Below are positions 26,617 through 36,112 of a DNA stretch of 64,000 nt, one piece after another. The stretch spans positions 1 to 64,000 of the forward strand of contig NZ_JACHFH010000006.1 of assembly GCF_014201835.1 (NCBI RefSeq), read 5' to 3'. The translations under genes were made by a program, and so were the position numbers. The stretch is from Pectinatus brassicae (GTDB lineage Bacteria; Bacillota; Negativicutes; Selenomonadales; Selenomonadaceae). Position 1 is the first letter of the stretch, and each line of letters starts with the position of its first letter. The notes beneath the pieces were generated by a model. That model did no database searches. It saw nothing but the letters and a program-made list of their open reading frames with translations, and was not told where the DNA came from.

Positions 26617-28818
26617 TTACACCTCGGCTAACTCATCCTTGGCATCATTTATTAATAGTGTCAATAATTTTATTCCTGCTTCAGGAATATTTGTTCCTGG
26701 TGCAAATATCGCAGCTGCACCATGTTCATACAGGTAATCATAATCCTGCACCGGAATTACACCGCCAATTGCAACCAATATATCTTCACGCCCTAATTTT
26801 TTCAGTTCTTCAACCAACTGCGGCAAAAGTGTATTGTGTCCTGCTGCCAATGAACTGAAACCTACCATATGAACATCATTATCTACAGCATCCTGTGCTG
26901 TTTCTTCTGGTGTCTGGAATAACGGCCCGACATCGACATCCCAGCCCATATCGGCAAAGGATGAAGCGATAACTTTTTGTCCACGGTCATGCCCATCCTG
27001 CCCCATTTTGGCAACAAAAATACGCGGACGACGACCGGTAAGTTTTTCGAATTCATCAGCCATATTGCGGGCCTTATTAAGCTCGGTTTTATCGGTAAAT
27101 TCCGATGAATAAACCCCTGAAATAGTATGAATAACCGCATTGAAGCGACCCGATACTTTTTCTACAGCATCAGATATCTCACCCAGTGAAGCATGAGCAC
27201 GTGCGGCGTTTACTGCAAGTTCCAAAAGATTACCGTTGTCACGTGATTCAGCTGCATGTGTTAAAGCTTCCAGACAACTTTGTACTTCAGCTTCATTTCT
27301 TTCTGCCCGCAATTTCTTTAAGCGCTCAATCTGTGAATTTCTAACAGCTGTATTATCAATTGCCAATATCTGCAATGGATCTTCTTTTTCCAAACGATAT
27401 TTATTAATCCCAACAATTGTTTCATTTCCTGAATCAATCTGGGCCTGTCTGCGTGCGGCTGCTTCTTCAATACGCATTTTAGGAAGTCCTGTTGATATAG
27501 CCTTAGACATCCCCCCCAGTGCTTCAACTTCCTGAATATGAGCCCAGGCCCGACGGATTATTTCATTGGTTAAAGCTTCTACATAATAAGAGCCGCCCCA
27601 TGGATCAATAATCTTGCATACCTTGGTTTCATCCTGAATATAAAGCTGGGTATTACGGGCAATGCGCGCCGAAAAATCAGTTGGCAGTGCTATTGCTTCA
27701 TCCAGCGCATTTGTATGCAGTGACTGGGTATGACCAAGTGCTGCTCCCATTGCTTCCATACATGTACGGGCTATATTATTAAATGGATCCTGTGCGGTCA
27801 ATGACCAGCCTGAGGTCTGACAATGCGTACGCAGTGCCATTGATTTATTTTCTTTGGCTCCAAATGATTTTACAATCTTGGCCCATAAAACACGGGCAGC
27901 CCGCATTTTGGCTACTTCCATAAAATAGTTTTTGCCTATTGCCCAGAAAAATGATAAACGTTTGGCAAAAGCATCTATTGGCAATCCAGCATTCACACCT
28001 GTTCTGATATATTCCAACCCATCAGCCAATGTATAGCCAAGTTCAATATCAGCAGTCGCTCCGGCTTCCTGCATATGATAGCCGGAAATTGATATACTGT
28101 TGAATTTCGGCATATATTTTGTTGTATATTCAAAAATATCACCAATTATACGCATGGACATTTCTGGCGGATAAATATAGGTATTACGAACCATAAATTC
28201 TTTTAAGATATCATTTTGAATTGTTCCGGCCATAACGCTTTTATCAACGCCCTGTTCTTCACCCGACAATATATAAAACGCCATTATTGGCAGTACCGCC
28301 CCATTCATTGTCATGGAAACCGACATTTGGTCAAGTGGTATGCCACTGAATAAAATACGCATATCCAAAATAGAATCGATAGCAACACCCGCCTTACCAA
28401 CATCACCCAAAACACGTGGGTTATCTGAATCATAACCACGATGTGTTGGCAAATCAAATGCTATAGAAAGACCTTTTTGACCGGCTGCCAAATTACGACG
28501 GTAAAACGCATTAGATTCTTCAGCTGTAGAAAAACCAGCATATTGACGCACAGTCCAGGGACGAAATACATACATTGTAGAGTATGGTCCGCGCAAACAT
28601 GGCGGAATACCGCTGGCAAAATCGAGATGATTCATATGATTATACTCATCAAAATTATATATTGGCTTTATTGGAATATGTTCCATGGTTTTGCCCACAA
28701 GCGCATCATAACTCATACCCGTTTCTTTTTCCAAGCGTTTTATCCATTCTTCCTGCGAATGCTCAGCGGCTTTACCGCCAAGACTTATTTTACTAAAATC
28801 AGGATTTTGAAAAGTCAT
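26617..28818 (-). CDS. mutB: methylmalonyl-CoA mutase large (catalytic) subunit
   Basis: Adenosylcobalamin-dependent isomerisation of succinyl-CoA and (R)-methylmalonyl-CoA, central to propionate formation from succinate. The TIM-barrel domain has the substrate region [28 protein letters not shown], and the C-terminal B12 domain has the DxHxxG motif in GQDGHDRG near residue 605 with the later SSLAAGH and GGVIP segments. At 733 residues it is full length. It overlaps mutA by one base. The acceptor/donor enzymes (epimerase, decarboxylase alpha subunit) are elsewhere. Confidence 0.97.
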   Translation of the reverse strand: MTFQNPDFSKISLGGKAAEHSQEEWIKRLEKETGMSYDALVGKTMEHIPIKPIYNFDEYNHMNHLDFASGIPPCLRGPYSTMYVFRPWTVRQYAGFSTAEESNAFYRRNLAAGQKGLSIAFDLPTHRGYDSDNPRVLGDVGKAGVAIDSILDMRILFSGIPLDQMSVSMTMNGAVLPIMAFYILSGEEQGVDKSVMAGTIQNDILKEFMVRNTYIYPPEMSMRIIGDIFEYTTKYMPKFNSISISGYHMQEAGATADIELGYTLADGLEYIRTGVNAGLPIDAFAKRLSFFWAIGKNYFMEVAKMRAARVLWAKIVKSFGAKENKSMALRTHCQTSGWSLTAQDPFNNIARTCMEAMGAALGHTQSLHTNALDEAIALPTDFSARIARNTQLYIQDETKVCKIIDPWGGSYYVEALTNEIIRRAWAHIQEVEALGGMSKAISTGLPKMRIEEAAARRQAQIDSGNETIVGINKYRLEKEDPLQILAIDNTAVRNSQIERLKKLRAERNEAEVQSCLEALTHAAESRDNGNLLELAVNAARAHASLGEISDAVEKVSGRFNAVIHTISGVYSSEFTDKTELNKARNMADEFEKLTGRRPRIFVAKMGQDGHDRGQKVIASSFADMGWDVDVGPLFQTPEETAQDAVDNDVHMVGFSSLAAGHNTLLPQLVEELKKLGREDILVAIGGVIPVQDYDYLYEHGAAAIFAPGTNIPEAGIKLLTLLINDAKDELAEV

Positions 28819-31022
28819 TATTCAACCATACCTTTCTTCTTCTGCAGGAACTGCAAAATCTTATAACAGTTAGCTTTGACAGAAATAAAATCATCAACAC
28901 CAGCTTCACGATACGTAGTTTCTAAATCTTTTGGCGCCGCCCCAGCCAGATAAACAGTAGTCTGTGGCAATATTTGTTTTAATTTAGGTGCTAATTCAGG
29001 CACGATTTCCGGATAAGTTTTGTCAGTGGAACATATAACTACAACATCCGGATTTGATTTCACAGCAGCAGCAACAGCTTCATTAATTGTCTTAAAGCCA
29101 TCATTAGGTGCAACATCAAATGCACCTACCTGCAAAAAGCTTGTCGAAAATTCCGCTCTGGCCTTATGCTGAGGAATTGGCCCCATATTAGCCAAGAATA
29201 TTTTAACATTGTCTTTATGTTTTTCTTTATAACTTTCTGTTACCTGACGTAAAGCCTCATATCTTTCACTCCAGCGATGCGGCATTATTATCGTAATTTT
29301 TTCATTTTTTCCCGTATAATGTTTGTTTAACGCTGCACGTATTTCGCCAATAGTTGCACCAGCCTGAATAGACTGAACAGCCTGTGCTAATAGTTCATCT
29401 TTTAGCTCTGCCAATTTGGCAATATTTTCTTGTTTATAGACATCATCCATATCATTTAAATATTCACCAATAGCATTCATTCTTTGCCTTTTTATTTCAT
29501 CATGATCTTCGCTGCGCTTATCGAGTAATTCCTCCGTCATATTGGGATACATATTATTGCCGACAATACGATCTTTACAATATTCAGCATTTTTAAATCT
29601 TTCTTCCAGTATTTTTGTAATTTGTGATTGCGGGTATTCTTCCTGCAGTGCTTTTACTATACCGCCCTTACCTTCAATCAGCTGAAACTCTGCCCAAATT
29701 TTTTCTTTTATTTCTTTAGTTAATGTTTCCACCGCCCATGATCCACCAGCTGGATCAATAGGTTTAAGCAGACCAAATTCTTCCTGCAGCATAATTTGTA
29801 CATTACGTGCTATGCGGCGGGAAAACTCATCACCTTTTCTGATAGGTTCATCAAACGGTGAATTTTCATAAGAATCAAGACCGCCAACTACCCCGGAAAA
29901 TATTTCAGTTGTGTTTCTAAGCATATTTACATAAGGATCATATATTGTTTTAAAGAATAATGCCGGTTTACCATGAACATACATCCGCTGGTCTTCTTCA
30001 TCGCCGCCAAATTCAGCTACAATTTTTGCCCAGATTGGCCGCACTGCCCGCAATTTTGCAATTTGCATAAAGAAATTAGCACCCATGGAAAAACCAAAAT
30101 ATATTTGCCCCGCTGCCTGTTTTATAGTCAGCCCACGCTCCATTAAAGCTCTGATATATGCTGCAGCAACAGAAATAGTATAGGCTGTTTCCTGAACATC
30201 ACTAGCTCCGCCACGACTAAAAGCATCACTGTTAGCCATAATTGTTTTAAGTTTAGGCATGTTTGCCTGAGTCCATTTGGCCGACTGATACATTTCATCA
30301 TATAAATTATTCAGTGCCGCATAATTTGTTCCCTTAGCGGCAAGTTCACCAATTGGATTAGCACCAATGAATCCATGGACATTTTGCAATGAATAGCCTG
30401 ATGCTTTTAAAGCCGCTGCTGTCATTGCTAATATTGGCAATGATGATGCTCCTGCATATATGTATAAGCCGTGTTTTTCCAAATCAAGCCCATTGAGCAG
30501 ACGATGCATATCATCCAAAGTAGATATACTGCAGCCTTCATCACCGACACAGCTGGCATATTGTGCATCTTTATTAGCTAATGTTGCTGTGTCAAGACGG
30601 ATATTATAAATCGTTGAACCAGCGTCAATTTCATGTTTCAATAATTCGTTATTTTCTTTTGGTAATGTTTCATCACAAGATTGTGCCACACCCCATGGTT
30701 CCTGCACATAGCCATTAATCTTGCTGCCGCGTAAAAAATCATCCATGCCTGGATAAGAATTTTTTGGCAAAATAGCTTCAGACATTGCTTTTGTATACAT
30801 AGGCTCGAATGTTATTCCTTCATAAGTTTTTGTATACATTTTTTTCTCAAAAGGTGCACCTTTTAATAAAGCTACGCAAGCTTCTTTCCATTCATCATAA
30901 GCAGGCGGCGTAAATTCATCTAACGGTACATCAGGAAAGTCTGTCTGTGCATCAGCTTTTTTTAAAAGTGCCTTTAAATCAACACTGTCAATATCTTCCT
31001 GTGGTTTTGTCGTATCGTTCAT
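28818..31022 (-). CDS. mutA: methylmalonyl-CoA mutase small subunit
   Basis: Structural partner of MutB in the heterodimeric enzyme. It keeps the barrel fold ([38 protein letters not shown]), but the B12 domain lacks the DxHxxG motif: the equivalent region reads [14 protein letters not shown], as expected for the non-catalytic subunit. The ATG at 31022 has a strong GAAGGAGGG site. It is the first enzyme gene of mutA-mutB-meaB-msrA and lies behind a cobalamin riboswitch and two terminators. Confidence 0.95.
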   Translation of the reverse strand: MNDTTKPQEDIDSVDLKALLKKADAQTDFPDVPLDEFTPPAYDEWKEACVALLKGAPFEKKMYTKTYEGITFEPMYTKAMSEAILPKNSYPGMDDFLRGSKINGYVQEPWGVAQSCDETLPKENNELLKHEIDAGSTIYNIRLDTATLANKDAQYASCVGDEGCSISTLDDMHRLLNGLDLEKHGLYIYAGASSLPILAMTAAALKASGYSLQNVHGFIGANPIGELAAKGTNYAALNNLYDEMYQSAKWTQANMPKLKTIMANSDAFSRGGASDVQETAYTISVAAAYIRALMERGLTIKQAAGQIYFGFSMGANFFMQIAKLRAVRPIWAKIVAEFGGDEEDQRMYVHGKPALFFKTIYDPYVNMLRNTTEIFSGVVGGLDSYENSPFDEPIRKGDEFSRRIARNVQIMLQEEFGLLKPIDPAGGSWAVETLTKEIKEKIWAEFQLIEGKGGIVKALQEEYPQSQITKILEERFKNAEYCKDRIVGNNMYPNMTEELLDKRSEDHDEIKRQRMNAIGEYLNDMDDVYKQENIAKLAELKDELLAQAVQSIQAGATIGEIRAALNKHYTGKNEKITIIMPHRWSERYEALRQVTESYKEKHKDNVKIFLANMGPIPQHKARAEFSTSFLQVGAFDVAPNDGFKTINEAVAAAVKSNPDVVVICSTDKTYPEIVPELAPKLKQILPQTTVYLAGAAPKDLETTYREAGVDDFISVKANCYKILQFLQKKKGMVE

Positions 31023-31176
31023 TATGACCCTCCTTCATATTTATAAAAAATAAAAATCCGCCTGCAAGTACAGACGGATTATAAATACAAAGCATCATAA
31101 TAAATTTCAGCAAATAAAAATCCGGCCTTAAAAATAAAGCCGGAGAATATAGACCAATGCCTGAATTTACATGCAT
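30988..31176 (-). CDS. candidate leader peptide ahead of mutA
   Basis: A 62-codon frame starts at ATG 31176, ten bases after a strong GGGGAGGAG ribosome site, immediately downstream of the cobalamin aptamer. It runs through both terminator hairpins and ends 35 bases inside mutA in another frame. The peptide (start MHVNSGIGLYSPALF) is hydrophobic and matches nothing I know. Translating ribosomes would cover or open the terminators, so it may be a regulatory leader. It could also be chance, since part of the sequence is constrained by the hairpins. Confidence 0.35.
   Translation of the reverse strand: MHVNSGIGLYSPALFLRPDFYLLKFIMMLCIYNPSVLAGGFLFFINMKEGHNERYDKTTGRY
31045..31080 (-). terminator. 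second terminator of the mutA leader
   Basis: Stem 31055-31064 / 31071-31080 (AATCCGTCTG with its near complement) followed by a T-rich run on the minus strand at about 31045-31056, ending about 20 bases before mutA. Confidence 0.75.
31112..31144 (-). terminator. first terminator of the mutA leader
   Basis: Stem 31121-31130 / 31135-31144 (TCCGGCTTTA with TAAGGCCGGA) followed on the minus strand by TTTTTATTT. It lies between the cobalamin aptamer and the second terminator. Confidence 0.75.
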
Positions 31177-31235
31177 AGTATAAAATCTCCTCCCCATCGC
31201 TCGCAGGTACAAGCATCATATGATGCTATCGGTGA

Positions 31236-31395
31236 CGTCAAAACAGGCAGTTCTCCTGGCTCAGAATCATCATTTTTTCAAGCCTTCCCAGAAAAATATC
31301 CAGTGGCATAGTTTGAAAAAACTCGTCCTTACAGTGGCGGGACCGCTTCGGCTTATACCGAATTCCCTATTAAGTCATTTCTGACACCTGTCTCC
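31236..31395 (-). ncRNA. cobalamin riboswitch of the mut operon
   Basis: Minus-strand sequence shows the conserved aptamer blocks in order: an initial GACAGGTGTCAG stem part, AGGGAA, the core GCCACTGTAAGGACG, GCCACTGG, GGGAAGGC, and the B12 box GAGCCAGGAG followed by CTGCC. It lies directly upstream of mutA with two terminators in between. The gene set it controls uses adenosylcobalamin as cofactor rather than making or importing it. Confidence 0.9.
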
Positions 31396-31471
31396 AACAA
31401 TATTTTATTTTCATGTTAATATTAACTGTATTTATCATTTTTGTCAACTATCAAAAAAAATATTACAAAAT

Positions 31472-31503
31472 AAAAAAAAAACCCGTATCATAACGATACG
31501 GGT
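31472..31503 (-). terminator. terminator after rplL
   Basis: Stem ACCCGTATC (31481-31489) / GATACGGGT (31495-31503) with nine T on the minus strand (31472-31480). It closes the ribosomal protein operon; rpoB does not follow. Confidence 0.9.
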
Positions 31504-31528
31504 CCAATTACTATACGCAGGAATTAAA

Positions 31529-31897
31529 TTACTTTAATTCGATAGTTGCGCCAGCTTCTTCTAATTTAGTTTTGATTGTTTCAGCTTCGTCTTTAGCAAC
31601 TTTTTCTTTTACAGGAGCAGGAGCACCATCAACTAATGCTTTAGCTTCTTTAAGACCAAGACCAGTTACTTCACGAACTGCTTTGATAACGTTGATTTTG
31701 CTTGCACCAGCGGAAGCAAGAACTACGTCAAATTCAGTTTTTTCTTCAGCAGCAGCGCCGCCAGCAACACCAGCAGCAGCTACAGCTACAGGAGCAGCTG
31801 CACTAACACCAAATTTTTCTTCCATAGCTTTTACGAGTTCGGATAATTCAAGAACAGTCATTTCTTCAATGGCTTGCATAATTTCTTCTTTAGTCAT
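31529..31897 (-). CDS. rplL: 50S ribosomal protein L7/L12
   Basis: Stalk protein that recruits translation factors. The 122 residues show the N-terminal dimerisation helix, the Ala/Val/Gly hinge ([21 protein letters not shown]) and the conserved C-terminal domain ([27 protein letters not shown]). It lies 58 bases after rplJ and ends at a strong terminator. Confidence 0.98.
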   Translation of the reverse strand: MTKEEIMQAIEEMTVLELSELVKAMEEKFGVSAAAPVAVAAAGVAGGAAAEEKTEFDVVLASAGASKINVIKAVREVTGLGLKEAKALVDGAPAPVKEKVAKDEAETIKTKLEEAGATIELK

Positions 31898-31955
31898 TTA
31901 AATATTCCTCCAAAAATAAAATTTTAATTTTTTTAATTATATATGTTATATAGCC

Positions 31956-32495
31956 TTATGCTGATTCTTTTTGTTTGCGAATAGCTTCAAGCACATAAAC
32001 AGCATTGCGTATTGTACCCTGAAGTACATTGACCATACCGGAAATAGGAGCCTGCATACTGCCAAGCATTTTGGCGATGAGGACTTCGCGGGATGGAAGA
32101 GATGCCAATTCTTTAACACCAGCTGCATCGATAACTTTACCGTCAACGACACCAGCTTTAAGAGTTAATACTTCTGCTTTATCTAAATTGTTTTCTTTGA
32201 TAAAATCAGCAAGCACTTTTGCTGGAGCAACTGGATCTTCTGCTGAATAAGCAACAGCTGTAGTTCCTTCTAAGTAAGGAATCAGATCTTCATAACCAAG
32301 ATCAGTAGCTGCAAAACGAAGCATGGTATTCTTAACTACACGATAAGTAACGCCTGCTTCACGCATTTTAGCACGAAGTTTTGTGTCCTGAGCAACAGTA
32401 AGGCCTTTATAGCCTGTAAGTACTATCCCTTGTGCACCTGAAAATTGTTCTTTTAATTCTGCAACGATAGCTTGTTTTTCTGGACGTACTGCCAT
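31956..32495 (-). CDS. rplJ: 50S ribosomal protein L10
   Basis: Base of the ribosomal stalk, binding L7/L12 dimers through its C-terminal helix. I start it at ATG 32495 (MAVRPEKQ), nine bases after GAGGAGGTG; an upstream in-frame codon at 32513 precedes that site and is unlikely. Preceded by an L10 leader RNA through which L10 controls its own synthesis. Confidence 0.97.
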   Translation of the reverse strand: MAVRPEKQAIVAELKEQFSGAQGIVLTGYKGLTVAQDTKLRAKMREAGVTYRVVKNTMLRFAATDLGYEDLIPYLEGTTAVAYSAEDPVAPAKVLADFIKENNLDKAEVLTLKAGVVDGKVIDAAGVKELASLPSREVLIAKMLGSMQAPISGMVNVLQGTIRNAVYVLEAIRKQKESA

Positions 32496-32534
32496 GAAAA
32501 CACCTCCTCTCAAATTAAAATATTGTAAATTAAA

Positions 32535-32565
32535 ACAGCCTGCGACATTTCTGCCGTAGGCTGTA
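32535..32565 (-). terminator. attenuator hairpin of the rplJ leader
   Basis: Stem ACAGCCTACGGCAGA... paired with ...GTCGCAGGCTGT, followed by TTTTAATTT on the minus strand. It is the terminator part of the L10 leader. Confidence 0.75.
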
Positions 32566-32665
32566 TTTATGATCTTAGCAAATAAATGCTATATATATCA
32601 AAAATCCATCAACCTCGGCAGGCTTGTCTATTATGCCGTAAAACGACACCTGCTGTCTTAAGTTA
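32566..32665 (-). ncRNA. L10 leader RNA
   Basis: Minus-strand sequence between rplA and rplJ contains the pairing blocks GACAGCAGGTG and CCTGCCGAGG typical of the L10(L12)4-binding leader, followed by the attenuator hairpin at 32535. Boundaries are approximate. Confidence 0.75.
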
Positions 32666-32678
32666 TATAAGAATTATA

Positions 32679-33380
32679 TTATTCAGCTTTAGTGGTTTTT
32701 ATAACCGGATTAACCTGAATACCAGGACCCATTGTTGCAGCAACATTAACAGATTTCATATACTGTCCTTTAGCTGCAGCTGGTCTTACTTTTATAAGTG
32801 TGTCAACTAAAACACTAAGGTTTTCTAAAAGTTTTGCACTATCAAAAGAAGCTTTACCGATAGGAACATGGATATTACCAGCTTTATCAGTACGGTATTC
32901 AATCTTACCAGCTTTAATTTCATTGATTGCTTTGGTTAAATCCATTGTTACAGTACCTAATTTAGGATTTGGCATCAAGCCACGAGGGCCAAGTACTTTA
33001 CCTAAACGGCCTACAGTTCCCATCATATCAGGGGTTGCAACTGTAACATCAAAATCAAACCAGCCACCTTGAATTTTAGAAACAAATTCATCAGAACCAA
33101 CATAGTCAGCTCCAGCAGCTTCTGCTTCAGTAACTTTATCACCTTTTGCGAAAACTAAAACACGTTTAGTTTTACCAGTACCATGTGGTAACACTAATGC
33201 ACCACGTACCTGCTGATCTGCATATTTAGGATCTACACCTAAATGAATAGCAACTTCAATGGTTTCGTCAAATTTTGCTGTAGCAGTTTTTTTAACTAAT
33301 TCAATAGCTTCAGCTGCATCATAAAGCTTATCTTCGATAAGTTTAGCAGCATCTTGATACTTCTTGCCAAATTTGGCCAT
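32679..33380 (-). CDS. rplA: 50S ribosomal protein L1
   Basis: Full-length L1 (233 residues) with the AVELVKK-type start region, the [14 protein letters not shown] motif and the [21 protein letters not shown] segment. L1 binds 23S rRNA at the exit-site stalk and commonly represses rplK-rplA translation. It follows rplK by 56 bases. Confidence 0.98.
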   Translation of the reverse strand: MAKFGKKYQDAAKLIEDKLYDAAEAIELVKKTATAKFDETIEVAIHLGVDPKYADQQVRGALVLPHGTGKTKRVLVFAKGDKVTEAEAAGADYVGSDEFVSKIQGGWFDFDVTVATPDMMGTVGRLGKVLGPRGLMPNPKLGTVTMDLTKAINEIKAGKIEYRTDKAGNIHVPIGKASFDSAKLLENLSVLVDTLIKVRPAAAKGQYMKSVNVAATMGPGIQVNPVIKTTKAE

Positions 33381-33436
33381 AATAATGTTCTCCTTTCGTG
33401 GTTAAACGGCTATTGCCTCCCACTTAAATAACGAAA

Positions 33437-33862
33437 TCAGTCTACGATTTCAATACCCATACTGCGAGCTGTTCCTTCGATCATACGAGTAGCAGCTTCA
33501 ACATCAGCAGCATTTAAATCAGCCATTTTGCTTTCAGCAATTTTTGCAGCTTCAGCACGTGCTAATTTAGCAACTTTTGTTTTGTTTGGTTCACCAGAAC
33601 CTTTTTCAATACCGGCAGCTTTTTTAAGCAATATAGCAGCTGGCGGAGTCTTAGTAATAAAGGTAAAAGAACGATCTTCAAATACACTGATTTCTACTGG
33701 AATAATAAGGCCAGCTTGTTTTGCAGTGCGTTCATTAAATTCTTTTACAAATGCCATAATATTAACCCCAGCTTGACCTAATGCAGGACCAACCGGAGGA
33801 GCAGGAGTAGCTTTACCTGCGGCAACTTGTAATTTTACCATTTTTACGACTTTCTTCGGCAT
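33437..33862 (-). CDS. rplK: 50S ribosomal protein L11
   Basis: 141 residues with the [27 protein letters not shown] motif region, the target site of thiopeptides and partner of RelA signalling. It lies 23 bases after nusG with a strong AAGGAGGTG ribosome site. Confidence 0.98.
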   Translation of the reverse strand: MPKKVVKMVKLQVAAGKATPAPPVGPALGQAGVNIMAFVKEFNERTAKQAGLIIPVEISVFEDRSFTFITKTPPAAILLKKAAGIEKGSGEPNKTKVAKLARAEAAKIAESKMADLNAADVEAATRMIEGTARSMGIEIVD

Positions 33863-33885
33863 TCATAACACCTCCTTAAACTAAA

Positions 33886-34434
33886 TTAAATCTTTTCAAT
33901 TTGGTCAAAGCCGACTTCAACAGTCGTTTCCCTGCCAAACATATCAACAACAAGTTTTACCTTGGACTTGCTATAGTCGATATCAGTCACAGTAGCAGCA
34001 AAGTTTTCAAAAGCACCAGAATTAATCTGAACACTTTCGCCTACTTCAACGTCAATATTAGCTGTTCCAGCAACACTGTCATCACTTATTGAGCCCAAAA
34101 TCTTTTTGACTTCGCTTTCAGTAAGTGGAATTGGCTTAGTTCCCGAACCAACAAATCCTGTGACACCAGGTGTATTTCTGACAACATACCAAGAACGATC
34201 ACTTACGATCATCTCTACCAGTACATACCCTGGAAAAATTTTATGACTTACTACTTTTTCTTTGCCATTTTTGTTTTCAATTTCATTTTCTAAAGGAACA
34301 ACGATTTTAAAAATCTCACTTTCCATTCCCATAGAATGAACTTTGCGTTCAAGATTAGCTTTTACTTTGTTTTCATAACCGGAATAAGTATGAATGACAT
34401 ACCATCTTTTTTCATTTTCCGTATCAATGGACAT
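33886..34434 (-). CDS. nusG: transcription termination/antitermination factor NusG
   Basis: 182 residues: N-terminal NGN domain (RWYVIHTYSGYENKVKANLERK, HKIFPGYVLVEM) and a C-terminal KOW domain (INSGAFENFAATVTDID). It links RNA polymerase with the ribosome or Rho. It is 19 bases downstream of secE, the universal order. Confidence 0.97.
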   Translation of the reverse strand: MSIDTENEKRWYVIHTYSGYENKVKANLERKVHSMGMESEIFKIVVPLENEIENKNGKEKVVSHKIFPGYVLVEMIVSDRSWYVVRNTPGVTGFVGSGTKPIPLTESEVKKILGSISDDSVAGTANIDVEVGESVQINSGAFENFAATVTDIDYSKSKVKLVVDMFGRETTVEVGFDQIEKI

Positions 34435-34453
34435 TCATTACACCTCCCCGGTA

Positions 34454-34663
34454 CTATCGTAAAATCATTTCCAAAATTCTGGCAAACACAGTATCACAAA
34501 TCCAGATAAGTGCACAAACAAATATAACTGCAATAAAGACGACAGCTGTATAAGAAGACAATTCCTTGCGGGTCGGCCAAATTACTTTTTTTAGCTCAGC
34601 CTTAACACCAGTAAAAAAATGTTTCATGTTAAAACCACTATTTTTTTCGTTATCAGTTGTCAT
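34454..34663 (-). CDS. secE: preprotein translocase subunit SecE
   Basis: Single-membrane-segment subunit of the SecYEG channel. The conserved amphipathic stretch FFTGVKAELKKVIWPTRKEL is followed by one hydrophobic helix. I prefer ATG 34663 (MTTDNEKN, weak GGGAAA site); a GTG at 34687 with AGGA very close upstream would add eight residues and remains possible. Confidence 0.92.
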   Translation of the reverse strand: MTTDNEKNSGFNMKHFFTGVKAELKKVIWPTRKELSSYTAVVFIAVIFVCALIWICDTVFARILEMILR

Positions 34664-34775
34664 TTTCCCATCAGCCAAACTTTTCACATCCTATAATACA
34701 GTATATATGACTTATGCTTTATTAAATATCATATTTGACAAAACCCGTTCCATTATAAATGAAACGACATACATT

Positions 34776-34925
34776 TTATTTTGTTTCTCTATGTAATGTA
34801 TGTTTTTGACAGAACTTACAATATTTATTCATTTCCAATCTGTCTGGATCGTTCTTTTTGTTTTTATTGGTCTGATAATTGCGTTGCTTACAAACTGTGC
34901 AGGCCAAAGTAACGGCATTACGCAT
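34776..34925 (-). CDS. rpmG: 50S ribosomal protein L33
   Basis: Short 49-residue gene. The product begins [19 protein letters not shown] and ends [16 protein letters not shown], with two CxxC pairs for zinc. The first gene of the rpmG-secE-nusG-rplK-rplA group. GGAG lies about ten bases before the start. Confidence 0.95.
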   Translation of the reverse strand: MRNAVTLACTVCKQRNYQTNKNKKNDPDRLEMNKYCKFCQKHTLHRETK

Positions 34926-35084
34926 TCCTCATGCACTCCTTATCGATAATAAATTAACTTATATAGTTAAAATTACATGCTGTAATTTCAAAGCTAAAAT
35001 AACAGCCGTATTCCCGAATAAACTTTACCATAACCTGATGGCACTGTCAATCAAAAACAAGCTTTTTTTATTTTCTGCTTACAT

Positions 35085-35109
35085 AAATAAAACCCCATTT
35101 AAAGGGGTT
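35085..35109 (-). terminator. terminator after the tRNA cluster
   Basis: Stem AACCCC / GGGGTT (35091-35096 with 35104-35109) and outgoing T-rich tract on the minus strand, about 15 bases beyond the tRNA-Met 3' end. Confidence 0.7.
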
Positions 35110-35124
35110 AAACTTCTTTGTTGT

Positions 35125-35201
35125 TGGTGGCGGCGCACGGATTTGAACCGCGGACACTGCGGGTATGAACCGCATGCTCTAGCCAACTGAGCTACGCCGC
35201 C
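35125..35201 (-). tRNA. tRNA-Met(CAT), elongator
   Basis: Cloverleaf with acceptor GGCGGCG / CGCCGCC, anticodon loop TTCATAC, T arm GGTTCAAATCC and an encoded CCA end. It begins with a paired G, unlike the initiator at 35290, so it is the elongator (a tRNA-Ile2 read as CAT cannot be fully excluded). Confidence 0.9.
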
Positions 35202-35209
35202 ATATCATA

Positions 35210-35285
35210 TGGAGCTAATGACCAGGATTGAACTGGTGACCTTATCCTTACCAAGGATACGCTCTACCGACTGAGCTACATCAGC
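35210..35285 (-). tRNA. tRNA-Thr(GGT)
   Basis: Acceptor GCTGATG / CATTAGC, anticodon loop TTGGTAA, T arm AGTTCAATCCT, encoded CCA. 76 bases. Confidence 0.93.
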
Positions 35286-35289
35286 ATAT

Positions 35290-35365
<76 letters not shown>

Positions 35366-35368
35366 ATA

Positions 35369-35444
35369 TGGAGCTGACAATAGGACTTGAACCTACAACC
35401 TGCTGATTACAAATCAGCTGCTCTACCAATTGAGCTATGTCAGC
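35369..35444 (-). tRNA. tRNA-Thr(TGT)
   Basis: Acceptor GCTGACA / TGTCAGC, anticodon loop TTTGTAA, T arm GGTTCAAGTCC, encoded CCA. First gene after the promoter at 35493. Confidence 0.93.
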
Positions 35445-35492
35445 ATATTATGTGTTTTGTTTATTCGCTGTTATCTCAGCCGTCGTTTATAT

Positions 35493-35521
35493 ATATTACC
35501 ATCTTCCGAACCGGCTGTCAA
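35493..35521 (-). promoter_or_regulatory. promoter of the four-tRNA cluster
   Basis: Minus strand TTGACA (35516-35521), 17-base spacer, TAATAT (35493-35498). It lies about 50 bases ahead of tRNA-Thr(TGT) and downstream of tRNA-Pro, and shares the GTTNTTGACA-like context of the promoters at the left end. Confidence 0.75.
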
Positions 35522-35561
35522 GAAGTTTTTTACTTTTTTTCAAAAGTTAAATTCTTGTGCT

Positions 35562-35638
35562 GGTCGGGATGACAGGATTCGAACCTGCGACCTCATCGTC
35601 CCGAACGATGCGCGCTACCAAACTGTGCTACATCCCGT
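35562..35638 (-). tRNA. tRNA-Pro(CGG)
   Basis: Acceptor CGGGATG / CATCCCG, anticodon stem CATCG / CGATG with loop TTCGGGA, T arm GGTTCGAATCC, encoded CCA. It has its own promoter at 35653. Confidence 0.93.
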
Positions 35639-35652
35639 TGCGAACAAGATAT

Positions 35653-35681
35653 ATTATATATGTATTTATAAAATAATGCAA
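35653..35681 (-). promoter_or_regulatory. promoter of tRNA-Pro
   Basis: Minus strand TTGCAT (35676-35681), 17-base spacer, TATAAT (35653-35658), about 15 bases from the tRNA 5' end. Confidence 0.6.
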
Positions 35682-36112
35682 GTCTTTTTTTAATTTTTTT
35701 TAAAATTTTCTTTCAGCACTAGCACTTATAGGCTTTTATAAGGTATTTAGCAATCATGTAATTGGGTTTATTTCTAATTAATAGATATTTATATCTACTA
35801 ATTATCTTCCAAAATAAATATAATCTTTATCTATACATTATCCATTTGAAGTAATACTTAATTTATAATATAATACATAGAGTAGTTAATATCTACTAAT
35901 AATTAATGATGGGTATTTTATAATTCCGCATACCTAAATTACTATTACTATAAATTTTAGAAATATAGGAACTCTCCATTTATAAAGACAATCCATTATA
36001 TAATAATACCCTGCTTATTATCTGCCTTCATAATTAAAATATATTTAGTTACGATAAGCTTTACATGATATAATTTTATTATCATATTTATTATCTATTA
36101 TAGGAGAAAGCA
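35682..36112. other. AT-rich gap before smsC
   Basis: About 430 bases with very low GC and no credible gene. Short repeated motifs of the type TATCTACTAAT occur around 35785-35805 and 35885-35905. The smsC promoter must lie near the right end; no riboswitch or regulator site was recognised. Confidence 0.5.

Noticed and set aside
28441-28866. 141-codon plus-strand frame opposite mutB
   Set aside because: Antisense to a fully conserved gene, low-complexity composition, no start signal.
34879-35190. 103-codon plus-strand frame near the tRNAs
   Set aside because: Runs through tRNA-Met and the terminator.
35682-36112. AT-rich gap as possible origin or riboswitch
   Set aside because: No DnaA-box cluster and no conserved riboswitch blocks were seen; only short AT repeats.
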